Position numbers and translations under genes: made by a program. A stretch of 9,226 nucleotides of DNA from the NCBI GenBank assembly GCA_016192885.1, contig JACPTH010000409.1, positions 1-9,226 of the forward strand. The letters run 5' to 3'. The DNA comes from a bacterium. Lineage in GTDB: Bacteria > Muiribacteriota > Ozemobacteria > Ozemobacterales > Ozemobacteraceae. A model generated the notes under the pieces. It ran no database searches. It saw nothing but the letters and a program-made list of their open reading frames with translations, and was not told the DNA's origin. Every line of letters starts with the position of its first letter. Position 1 is the first letter of the stretch. Positions 1 through 5,530 of this stretch are shown in pieces.

Positions 1-1
1 A

Positions 2-298
2 GGGGATTACCATAAACTTTTGCGTTTTTCTGATTTGGTGATTGTAAAACTTGGTCCCAAGGGTTCATTGGCGTTGACCCCGAACGCCGAAACTCGCATG
101 GACGCTTATAAGGTAGACCATGTGAAGGATACAAACGGTGCGGGCGATAACTTTCAGGCTGGTTTCTTTTATGGTTTGTTTAAATCACTGCCAATCGAAA
201 TATGCTTAAAAATAGGAAATTTTCTTGCCGCCAACATAATTAAACGGGTAGGGGCACAGTCGAAAGTCAAAATTCAAGGAATTGAGTATATCATTTAA
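2..298 (+). CDS. PfkB-family carbohydrate/nucleoside kinase, C-terminal part (5' end outside window)
   Basis: This is the C-terminal third of a ribokinase/PfkB-family kinase. The frame is open from the window edge, so the start lies upstream. The family's second signature is clear as DTNGAGDNFQAGF, where GAGD forms the anion hole and the Asp is the catalytic base. Ahead of it, VIVKLGPKGS matches the 'vvvTlGxxGs' strand-turn of the family, and the tail NFLAANIIKRVGAQ matches the usual 'aNaaAalavtrxGA' helix. The family phosphorylates a hydroxymethyl group of a sugar or nucleoside with ATP in the cytoplasm. The substrate cannot be told from this fragment, because the N-terminal substrate-binding half is missing. 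The next gene begins four bases after the stop and in the same frame, so the two are probably cotranscribed. Family certain, substrate unknown. Confidence 0.9.
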   Translation, partial: GDYHKLLRFSDLVIVKLGPKGSLALTPNAETRMDAYKVDHVKDTNGAGDNFQAGFFYGLFKSLPIEICLKIGNFLAANIIKRVGAQSKVKIQGIEYII

Positions 299-301
299 CA
301 A

Positions 302-1816
302 TTGAAAAACATTCTTAAAGAGATCTTTTCGCAAAGGCGCTCTGATATGTTTGAGAGAGCGGAAAAGGTTTCCCAACCTGCTCTCGAAAAAGAAATTGAT
401 TGTGTCAGGAAAGAATTTCCCTTTCTTCGTGATCCTCACCGATTTTGCCGGGCAATTAAAGGAGGCTTAGGGTGTCAGCTTGCGGTGATAGGGGAGTTTA
501 AGACCTCTTCCCCTTCGCGCGGGGTCATACGGAAGGTTTTTGATTTTCCTACTGCCATTAAGGAGTTGGGAAGTTTTTCCGAAGCGATTTCAATTCTTAC
601 CGAGCCTCATCGATTTGGAGGGGAAATGGGGCGCCTTGTTGATTCAAGGAAATACACTTCTCTTCCCCTTCTAAGAAAAGATTTTATTTCCGACCCGTAT
701 GATATCGCTGAGTCTGCAAGCTTAGGGGCTGACGCCGTATTGATAATTTTATCCGCAATTTCGGACCAAGACGCGGAAACTCTTCTTAAAGCATGTGAGT
801 ATTACGGAATCGATGCCCTCCTTGAAACTCATAATGAATCAGAACTTCCCAGAGCGGTTTTATTGGCTCAGCGCTGGAGAGAAAGGGTTGCGATTGGAGT
901 AAATAGCCGTAATCTTGAAAATCTTATGGTTGACCTTTCCTTGGGTTTTTCTCGCTTAAATGAATTGAAGAAATTGCTTGAATCAGCAAATCTTCAAGGG
1001 GTTCCCATAGTTGCTGAATCCGGAATTGAGAGCCCTGAGGATGCTAAGACTGTTTCTGAAGTTGCTAACGCAGTATTAGTAGGTTCGGCATTAATGTCTT
1101 CAGATAGCATTTCAACCGAAGCTGAGCGTTTATTTGGCCGAAGGGTTTTGCTAGAAAAGCCGTGGATAAAACTTTGCGGATTCACGCGTGCCCAGGATGT
1201 GCAAGCCGCTTTAACCAATGGAGCGGATTCAGTAGGATTTGTAATGACTCCTGGGTTCGCCCGGAGCCTATCTCTTAAAGATTTTTTGGGGTTAAAGAAT
1301 GACCCTATTTTATCACCCGTTTCGAGAGAGCTAAAAAAAAGGGCGGTTGCGGTAACGGTAAACCCATCCGATTCGGACATCGAAAAATTGGTTGATTTGG
1401 GGGAATTTTTAACAATTCAACTTCACGGAGATGAAAGTTCCTCAAGAGTAAGTGAAATAAAACATCGTTTCGGCCTTAGAGTTATAAAGGCTCTCACCCT
1501 GCGAAGTCGCGAAGAGGCAAGAGAAAGCCTTTCCTTGCCGGCGGATTTAATTTTATGGGATGGTATTCGGCCTGAGGCTCGCCAGGCCCAAGGAGGGACC
1601 GGCCATCCATGGAATTTTGAACTCGCCGAGGGAATATGTACTGAGAGAGTGATTCTTGGCGGGGGAATAAAAGTCGAGAATTTACAAATTGTGGCTTCCA
1701 CAAAAGTTTCCGGAATTGATTGTTCTAGCGGAATCGAAACATCCCCGGGTTTAAAATCGGTCGAGAAAATCAGAAACTTCATAGAGTCAGCAAGGAAGAC
1801 CTGGGGGAAAGTTTAG
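302..1816 (+). CDS. trpCF: Bifunctional indole-3-glycerol-phosphate synthase / phosphoribosylanthranilate isomerase (TrpC-TrpF fusion)
   Basis: This 504-residue protein carries two consecutive (beta/alpha)8 enzymes of tryptophan synthesis. Residues 1-283 are indole-glycerol-phosphate synthase: EFKTSSPSRG (E65, K67), LRKDF (general acid K126), LLETHNE (E175), GVNSRNL (N201) and VAESGI (E239, S240) are its catalytic and phosphate-binding motifs. Residues 287-504 are PRA isomerase: KLCGFT (catalytic C292), QLHGDE, LWD (catalytic D420), GGTGHPW and the phosphate loop DCSSGIE. Both active sites look intact. It would convert PRA to CdRP and then to indole-glycerol phosphate. The order is that of the E. 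coli TrpC fusion. The start is TTG, which fits the family's usual N-terminus 'iLxeIxxxrr'; a stop two codons upstream in the same frame excludes a longer form. The next ATG (347) would cut into helix 0. No clear Shine-Dalgarno precedes it, so coupling to the kinase gene is likely. No other trp gene is in view. Confidence 0.96.
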   Translation: MKNILKEIFSQRRSDMFERAEKVSQPALEKEIDCVRKEFPFLRDPHRFCRAIKGGLGCQLAVIGEFKTSSPSRGVIRKVFDFPTAIKELGSFSEAISILTEPHRFGGEMGRLVDSRKYTSLPLLRKDFISDPYDIAESASLGADAVLIILSAISDQDAETLLKACEYYGIDALLETHNESELPRAVLLAQRWRERVAIGVNSRNLENLMVDLSLGFSRLNELKKLLESANLQGVPIVAESGIESPEDAKTVSEVANAVLVGSALMSSDSISTEAERLFGRRVLLEKPWIKLCGFTRAQDVQAALTNGADSVGFVMTPGFARSLSLKDFLGLKNDPILSPVSRELKKRAVAVTVNPSDSDIEKLVDLGEFLTIQLHGDESSSRVSEIKHRFGLRVIKALTLRSREEARESLSLPADLILWDGIRPEARQAQGGTGHPWNFELAEGICTERVILGGGIKVENLQIVASTKVSGIDCSSGIETSPGLKSVEKIRNFIESARKTWGKV

Positions 1817-2883
1817 AAAACTATGCTTCCACCAAAAATGAAATTCTTAAGGCGTTTGTGGGCTATGGGTCCTGGAAGACGCTCGTAATCCCCGTCTGAA
1901 ATGTAACTTGCATCGAAGTGGACAATTTTTTGATAACTAAACCGAAAACCCAAGCTGAAACGGTCTCCATTAAAATCGTACATGAAATTCGTGTAATTGG
2001 TAATCGGGATTAAGCCTCCAACCATGAAAAATAACGGGTCAGCCCATCCTTCAGCTCTGTCGTACTTATAGTTGTATCCGCCGTATTTTCCGCGGGCCAA
2101 TTTATCCCAACCATTGTAGGTGAACTTGAAATTTCCTGTTCCAAAGTTAGTGCCCACTCCGCCCCAAATTACGGGGACCCCGGCGCTTACCCAGGCGGAT
2201 GAGTATCCGGAACCAGCGTCGGTGCAAAAGCTCCCGCCCAGGGTTATGTTTCCCGGAACTTGATATTTTGCATTTACGTAAGTAGGTTCAGGAATGTTGT
2301 ACCGGTCTTGGTTGGTAAAGGTTTTATCGATTCCAAGCTCAAATCCCTCGAAAACCCCGTAAACAAGCTTGACCGAAGTGTCAAAGTAATTATCATCAGG
2401 AAACTGGCGATCGTTGATATCATAAAGTTCGAAAGGAATGGCGTGAACTGCGACAGCGGATTTTCCCGGTTCCATGACGCCAGGGGATGGAACCAGCAAT
2501 GCGCCTGAATTTCCGGTTAAACTGATTCCTTGCCTTGGATTTTTTCGTTCGGTTAATAAAGGTCTCAGGCCTGCGGGGATTCTGGTTTCAGGGGGAAGGG
2601 TTAGAGCGTCATAATCCGCTTTGTTACCGCCTAGCGAGAAAAAATTTGGGTTTTCTAATTGCGAATTAGCGTTTCCTATTGTCCGAAATTGACCTGATGG
2701 GTAGTTATTTATCGGTTCAAGGGTTAACGGGGGAATTATTTTGGAGTTTGGGGCGGGTTTTGATTTGGAGTATCTTGAGTTGAGAAAGTCCTGGAAGGCG
2801 GAGAGATCAAGACCCGAAAGTTCATTGGCATTTGCCATGGCAAAAAACAGTAAGCCTAAAAACAACCATTTGAATTCTTTCAT
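1813..2883 (-). CDS. Predicted outer-membrane beta-barrel protein with signal peptide
   Basis: This protein has 356 residues when started at the ATG at 2883. The N-terminus (MKEFKWLFLGLLFF then AMANA) is a standard Sec signal peptide with likely cleavage after AMANA. The frame is open a further 19 codons to an ATG at 2940, but that would put a non-signal segment in front, so I prefer 2883; neither start has a strong Shine-Dalgarno. After a Pro/Ser/Asn-rich stretch comes a segment SGALLVPSPGVMEPGKSAV. The rest alternates short hydrophobic and Gly/Tyr/Phe-rich strands separated by charged turns (for example FELGIDKTF, FSLGFRFSYQ). The last residues GSIVF end in Phe, the usual beta-barrel assembly signal. 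I infer an outer-membrane location; the cargo or role is unknown. Its stop codon overlaps that of trpCF on the other strand, leaving no room for a terminator. Confidence 0.75.
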   Translation of the reverse strand: MKEFKWLFLGLLFFAMANANELSGLDLSAFQDFLNSRYSKSKPAPNSKIIPPLTLEPINNYPSGQFRTIGNANSQLENPNFFSLGGNKADYDALTLPPETRIPAGLRPLLTERKNPRQGISLTGNSGALLVPSPGVMEPGKSAVAVHAIPFELYDINDRQFPDDNYFDTSVKLVYGVFEGFELGIDKTFTNQDRYNIPEPTYVNAKYQVPGNITLGGSFCTDAGSGYSSAWVSAGVPVIWGGVGTNFGTGNFKFTYNGWDKLARGKYGGYNYKYDRAEGWADPLFFMVGGLIPITNYTNFMYDFNGDRFSLGFRFSYQKIVHFDASYISDGDYERLPGPIAHKRLKNFIFGGSIVF

Positions 2884-3001
2884 GGCAACAATATCGACAT
2901 AACAAAAGCAATCCCGAATAAAAAAAGCTGTTATGAGCATTCCAGAAAATTTCAGGGTAGTCCCAAGCTTCAGCAGATTAAGCTAAATCTTATAGAAAAA
3001 A

Positions 3002-3041
3002 AATGCAGTAAGCGTTCAGCTACCAGCGTTCAGCATTCAGC
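3002..3041. repeat. Short degenerate AGC/TTCAGC repeat cluster
   Basis: The decamer AGCGTTCAGC occurs at 3011-3020 and again at 3025-3034, followed directly by ATTCAGC. The cluster starts with AATGCAGTAAGCG, which recurs exactly at 7749-7761 in the other large spacer. Low-complexity intergenic repeats of this style are dispersed in many environmental genomes. Nothing suggests coding or a CRISPR array. Confidence 0.6.
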
Positions 3042-3120
3042 AAAGAACCTAGGAAATTCTTTACCCACCACACCGCTTCAATAAATATCAAACTTTGAGA
3101 CCCCTTCAACATTTCGGTTA

Positions 3121-3143
3121 GTAGGGGTCGTTCGCGAACCTAC
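3121..3143. repeat. REP-like inverted repeat A
   Basis: GTAGG at 3121-3125 is matched by CCTAC at 3139-3143, flanking the perfect 10-bp palindrome GTTCGCGAAC (3130-3139). This is the form of a degenerate extragenic palindrome. It lies about 30 bases before a second, larger palindrome (3175-3228), and the two may form one composite element. Confidence 0.5.
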
Positions 3144-3174
3144 TCTTAAACCGCAGTACTCGGTGCTTTTAGTA

Positions 3175-3228
3175 GTAGGATGCGCCTTGGCGCATGCTGC
3201 TGAATTGATGCGGGTTACCGCATCCTAC
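3175..3228. repeat. REP-like composite palindrome with two inner hairpins
   Basis: The outer arms GTAGGATGCG (3175-3184) and CGCATCCTAC (3219-3228) are perfect 10-bp inverted repeats. Inside are two further perfect hairpins: TGCGCC/GGCGCA (3181-3186 with 3189-3194) and GATGCGG/CCGCATC (3207-3213 with 3218-3224, loop GTTA). The element is GC-rich compared with its AT-rich flanks. This layout is typical of REP/BIME elements mobilised by RAYT (Y1 transposase) proteins; no such transposase is in the window. Confidence 0.7.
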
Positions 3229-3421
3229 GAAATGCTTGAAATATCCTCAACTAGCTGTATTTTGCCTCTTTTGTTAATCATGACCGGACCTAATGCATAA
3301 TTCGTTATTTTTTTGCTGATGGTTGATAGCTTAGTGCTTAAAAAAAATATTTCCTTGGGAGTTTCCGGAATCTTTATGACACGGAAGGGGGGGGTAATGA
3401 AAATGTAACAAATCTTAACAT
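3225..3421 (-). pseudogene. Possible small gene broken at a run of eight C
   Basis: An ATG at 3421 opens a minus-strand frame that runs into eight consecutive C (plus-strand G run 3387-3394) and stops after 15 codons. Had the run one base more (or two fewer), the same start would read on for about 65 codons to the TAG at 3227-3225. The continued product would contain FRVIKIPETPKEIFFLSTKL and then GPVMINKRGKIQLVEDIS, which has a protein-like mix of hydrophobic and charged residues. The stop falls in the arm of the REP-like palindrome. No clear ribosome binding site is present and I recognise no family. It could be chance, a decayed gene, a phase-variable gene or a sequencing error at the homopolymer. 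Confidence 0.2.
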
Positions 3422-3424
3422 TTT
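3400..3424. promoter_or_regulatory. AT-rich inverted repeat followed by a T tract, upstream of the tiny genes
   Basis: AAAATGT (3400-3406) is mirrored by ACATTTT (3418-3424) with an 11-base loop, and the T-rich tract continues to 3434. It lies about 50 bases ahead of the 22-codon gene and could be an operator or a weak attenuator. A TTAACA (3415-3420) and a TATTAA (3442-3447) are promoter-like, but their 21-base spacing is too long for a standard sigma-70 promoter, so no promoter is claimed. Confidence 0.25.
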
Positions 3425-3458
3425 TCTTTTTTTTGCCGATGTATTAAGTAGAAGTGGC

Positions 3459-3463
3459 GGAGG
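3459..3463 (+). promoter_or_regulatory. Ribosome binding site GGAGG for the 22-codon gene
   Basis: A perfect GGAGG sits seven bases before the GTG at 3471, close to ideal spacing. It is among the strongest Shine-Dalgarno sites in the window and is the main argument that the tiny reading frame behind it is translated. Confidence 0.65.
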
Positions 3464-3470
3464 TTAAGCA

Positions 3471-3539
3471 GTGTTATTTTGGATCTTGACTTTTATCACC
3501 ATTGCACTTATCATTCGCGAGGCAAAGTATCATGTTTAA
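3471..3539 (+). CDS. Predicted 22-residue single-helix membrane peptide
   Basis: GTG start, 22 codons, TAA stop. The product begins MLFWILTFITIALII, one uninterrupted hydrophobic helix long enough to span or nearly span a membrane, and ends in the short polar tail REAKYHV. A perfect GGAGG lies seven bases upstream. The last codons overlap the ATG of a second tiny gene (CATGTTTAA), the arrangement seen in translationally coupled pairs. By size and shape it resembles small membrane peptides that act as regulators or subunits of larger complexes (KdpF-like in form only), or toxic type I peptides. I cannot assign a family. It is too short for standard gene finders and probably unannotated. The strong RBS, the coupling and the downstream hairpins make it a plausible gene; translation is inferred. 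Confidence 0.45.
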   Translation: MLFWILTFITIALIIREAKYHV

Positions 3540-3603
3540 GCGGTTGTTTTTGTTCGGGTTGGTTTCCATGTTTTGGACTTGCGTTTTATCAGGGTGTTTT
3601 TAA
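3532..3603 (+). CDS. Predicted 23-residue lipoprotein-like peptide ending just after its lipobox
   Basis: ATG start inside the end of the preceding tiny gene, 23 codons, then tandem stops TAA TAA. The peptide starts MFKRLFLFG (a positively charged n-region, then a hydrophobic core) and ends VLSGCF. LSGC is a textbook lipobox for lipidation and signal peptidase II cleavage before Cys. Only one residue, Phe, follows the Cys, so processing would leave a lipidated dipeptide plus a free signal peptide. Entericidin-type lipopeptides are also tiny but keep a longer mature part. Possible roles are a secreted signal-peptide pheromone, a membrane-stress lipopeptide or a leader peptide; none can be chosen from sequence. 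GAGG at 3518-3522, nine bases upstream, could serve as a ribosome binding site in addition to coupling. Hairpins follow directly. Confidence 0.45.
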   Translation: MFKRLFLFGLVSMFWTCVLSGCF

Positions 3604-3606
3604 TAA

Positions 3607-3634
3607 GCGTTTAACAAAGGCCTAAACGCCTTTG
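3607..3634 (+). promoter_or_regulatory. Two mutually exclusive hairpins just after the tiny genes
   Basis: GCGTTTA (3607-3613) can pair with TAAACGC (3623-3629), or CAAAGGC (3615-3621) can pair with GCCTTTG (3628-3634). The two 7-bp stems share bases and cannot form together. This is attenuator-like in shape, but neither is followed by a T run and the strong terminator hairpin comes only ten bases later. It may simply be part of the transcript end. Confidence 0.3.
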
Positions 3635-3643
3635 AAGATATAT

Positions 3644-3676
3644 TTGAGCGACCATCTTCAAAAAATGGTCGCTCAA
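3644..3676. terminator. Strong hairpin terminator between convergent genes
   Basis: TTGAGCGACCAT (3644-3655) pairs perfectly with ATGGTCGCTCAA (3665-3676), a 12-bp stem with a 9-base loop. On the plus strand it is followed by CCCTTTT, so it best fits termination of the tiny-gene transcript. On the minus strand it lies 16 bases past the stop of the aldolase gene and is followed by ATATATCTTC, so it may serve both directions, less canonically for the aldolase operon. Confidence 0.7.
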
Positions 3677-3692
3677 CCCTTTTAGGTCAGCT

Positions 3693-5180
3693 TTAATACC
3701 CTTTGCCCTTAGCCGCTTCGCCTTTAACAATCTGAACCGATGCGCTTGCGCCTACCCTTGTTGCTCCCGCGGCAATCATTTCCTGAGCGGTTTTTGTGTC
3801 GCGAATTCCGCCGCTCGCCTTTACTCCCATGCTTGGGCCAACCACTCGCCGCATTAAGGCAATATCCGCCGCGGTCGCCCCACCCGAACTAAAGCCGGTA
3901 GAGGTTTTCACAAAATCAGCTCCTGCAAGTTTAGAAAGTTCGCAACCTTTAATTTTTTCTTCCTCGGTCAAAAGGGCCGTTTCTAAGATAACTTTCACCG
4001 TATTGTTTCCCGCGGCTTCAACGACCCGGGAAATATCATTCTTTACCATTTCGAAATCTTTGGATTTAAGGCCGCCTACATTTATCACCATGTCAATTTC
4101 AGTAGCGCCATTTGCGATTGCATCTCGAGTTTCCATAACCTTCGTAAAGGTGGAGGTGGCACCAAGGGGAAACCCGACAACCGTGCAAACTTTCACAGGG
4201 GTTCCTTTCAGAAGTTTAGCGGCGAGCGAAACATTTCCCGGGTTAACGCAAACCGAGGCAAAAGTGAACTGTCTTGCTTCATCGCATAGTTTAGTGATAT
4301 CCGCGGTTGTAGCGTCAGGTTTTAAAAGGGTGTGATCAATGTAACGAGCTAAATCTTTCGCCGGAACGGGCGCATCGTGTCCTTTTTCAATTCTGTCCGC
4401 GCCCGCTTGAATTACTTCTCTAACCGAGGTCTCGCAAGAGGATGAGCAGCTTCCATAAGATCGGGAACAGTCGGCTTTTTTGCATTTCCCGGTCGAGAAG
4501 TCTTGTTGAGATTTTGGAGAAATAGCTTGGGAAAGGGATGGAGCGGGAGCGTTGCAAATTGAACATCCAAGGTTGCTTGACATACAAGCTTCACATTTAG
4601 AATCAGGTTTTAGGGAAACAGCTTGCCTTTCGAATCGGACGCCCATGGTTTCAAGCTCTCTACGAAACTGTGTGACCTTTTTGGCGACTCCCGCTGGAAA
4701 ATAGCGGGTCGGGTCCAAAATGGATTCGTCGGAAACGATCACCGGGATTCCGTCACATAAGGCGAACGAGATGATTTGAGTCGCGTAACTATCCGAAATG
4801 AGGTTTGCAGCCTTAGACAAAGTGTTTATGGAAAGGGATGGAATTAATAATTCTTCAACTTTTTTCAATGCGTCAGGCGCAGGTAATGTCTTTGATGAGC
4901 AAATCTCTATGTTTCGACCCACGGAAATTGCGCCCACTTTTTCAATTAGGTAATCTGAAAGGAAAAGCAAGGAATTGCTTGGAACAAGCGCAGAAATTTG
5001 CGGTAAGACCTGATCAAGAATTCGAAAATTAGCGGTCAAAAGTACGCCTTTTTTTAAAGCTGCGATTCGCGGCGCAGTGGAGGGAATTTGGGGAGGGGTA
5101 TATGAGGCACCCCGATTTACGGAGTCCGATTTAAGTTTCAACATAACTTCGCGCGCTATTTTTTCAACTATGCCGTCCAT
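3693..5180 (-). CDS. deoC: Multidomain BMC-associated deoxyribose-phosphate aldolase: encapsulation helix + flavoprotein-like domain + Cys-rich linker + DeoC
   Basis: This 495-residue protein, from the ATG at 5180, is about twice the usual DeoC length. Residues 2-17 (DGIVEKIAREVMLKLK) form an amphipathic helix followed by a Pro/Ser linker, the form of a BMC encapsulation peptide. Residues ~37-190 resemble the flavoprotein fold (PF02441-like): an opening beta strand KKGVLLTA, later LLIPSLSINTLSKAAN and GIPVIVSDE. Residues 196-249 hold eight Cys in two groups (CxxC-x6-CxxC and C-x4-C-x6-C-x3-C). Residues ~270-495 are deoxyribose-5-phosphate aldolase: YIDHTLLKPDAT, EIDMVIN (D363), FVKTSTGF (Schiff-base K425), GVKASGGIRD (K454) and a C-terminal Tyr as in classical DERA. 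It should cleave deoxyribose 5-phosphate to acetaldehyde and glyceraldehyde 3-phosphate. It is last in the operon, 47 bases after a BMC vertex gene. The role of the N-terminal half is inferred. Confidence 0.92.
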   Translation of the reverse strand: MDGIVEKIAREVMLKLKSDSVNRGASYTPPQIPSTAPRIAALKKGVLLTANFRILDQVLPQISALVPSNSLLFLSDYLIEKVGAISVGRNIEICSSKTLPAPDALKKVEELLIPSLSINTLSKAANLISDSYATQIISFALCDGIPVIVSDESILDPTRYFPAGVAKKVTQFRRELETMGVRFERQAVSLKPDSKCEACMSSNLGCSICNAPAPSLSQAISPKSQQDFSTGKCKKADCSRSYGSCSSSCETSVREVIQAGADRIEKGHDAPVPAKDLARYIDHTLLKPDATTADITKLCDEARQFTFASVCVNPGNVSLAAKLLKGTPVKVCTVVGFPLGATSTFTKVMETRDAIANGATEIDMVINVGGLKSKDFEMVKNDISRVVEAAGNNTVKVILETALLTEEEKIKGCELSKLAGADFVKTSTGFSSGGATAADIALMRRVVGPSMGVKASGGIRDTKTAQEMIAAGATRVGASASVQIVKGEAAKGKGY

Positions 5181-5188
5181 GCTTTTTT

Positions 5189-5193
5189 CTCCT
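5189..5193 (-). promoter_or_regulatory. Ribosome binding site AGGAG that fixes the start of the aldolase fusion
   Basis: On the minus strand AGGAG stands eight bases before the ATG at 5180. The frame is open back to a TTG at 5204, but that TTG lies upstream of this site and would add eight non-helical residues before the encapsulation-like helix. The ATG at 5180 is therefore preferred. Confidence 0.8.
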
Positions 5194-5227
5194 GGATTTC
5201 TCAAATTCCCTAATTTCTAGTACAAAT

Positions 5228-5530
5228 TCAGATGCCTAAGGATTTTTCAAAAATCATTCGGTTGTGAAACATTATTGAATCTATAATTCCTACGATACCG
5301 GCATCGGCGGGGGCTTCTTTTTTTCCAAGCATTTGTTGGACCGAGCTACCTTCCTTCATTATAAGCACTATTTCGTCCAAATCCGCCCCAATAAAATCAA
5401 CGCAAAGAACCTCGGTTCCTTTGGGAGTTAGGTCCAAGGTTAGGGGTTGAACAAGAAGAAGGGCTTTCCCATCAAACGCGGAGTTTTTTATCGTTGAAAC
5501 GACCTTTTTTACGACTTTTCCGATGATCAT
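5228..5530 (-). CDS. BMC vertex protein, EutN/CcmL family (second paralogue)
   Basis: This 100-residue protein belongs to the EutN/CcmL/PF03319 family, whose pentamers cap the vertices of microcompartment shells. The N-terminus MIIGKVVKKVVSTIKNSAFD followed by GKALLLVQPL matches the family's first two strands, and AGIVGIIDSI is the usual 'aivgIVDxi' end. The normally conserved GAGxGE loop reads GADLDE (residues 48-53), an unusual change. About 14 residues (MFHNRMIFEKSLGI) extend past the usual end. Its ATG overlaps the stop of the preceding vertex gene as ATGA, so translation is coupled. The pair would give two kinds of pentamer, or one might serve another role. No BMC-H or BMC-T gene is in the window. 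Family assignment is firm; function of the variant is inferred. Confidence 0.9.
   Translation of the reverse strand: MIIGKVVKKVVSTIKNSAFDGKALLLVQPLTLDLTPKGTEVLCVDFIGADLDEIVLIMKEGSSVQQMLGKKEAPADAGIVGIIDSIMFHNRMIFEKSLGI

Noticed and set aside
994..1782. Minus-strand open frames of 128 and 119 codons inside trpCF
   Set aside because: They lie opposite intact catalytic motifs and are Ser/Pro-rich as expected of antisense frames; no start signals.
2884..2940. Longer start (ATG at 2940) for the outer-membrane protein
   Set aside because: It would place 19 residues with Cys and charge ahead of a clean signal peptide that begins with its own Met.
3002..3041. CRISPR-like direct repeats
   Set aside because: Repeat units are only 7-10 bases with 0-4 base spacers, not the 23-45 base repeats with unique spacers of a CRISPR array, and no cas gene is present.
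3796..4335. A 179-codon open frame on the plus strand across the aldolase domain
   Set aside because: It is antisense to a clearly functional DeoC domain, has no ribosome binding site or recognisable motif, and its composition mirrors the sense codons.
5181..5204. TTG start at 5204 for the aldolase fusion
   Set aside because: The AGGAG ribosome binding site lies inside this stretch and points to the ATG at 5180.
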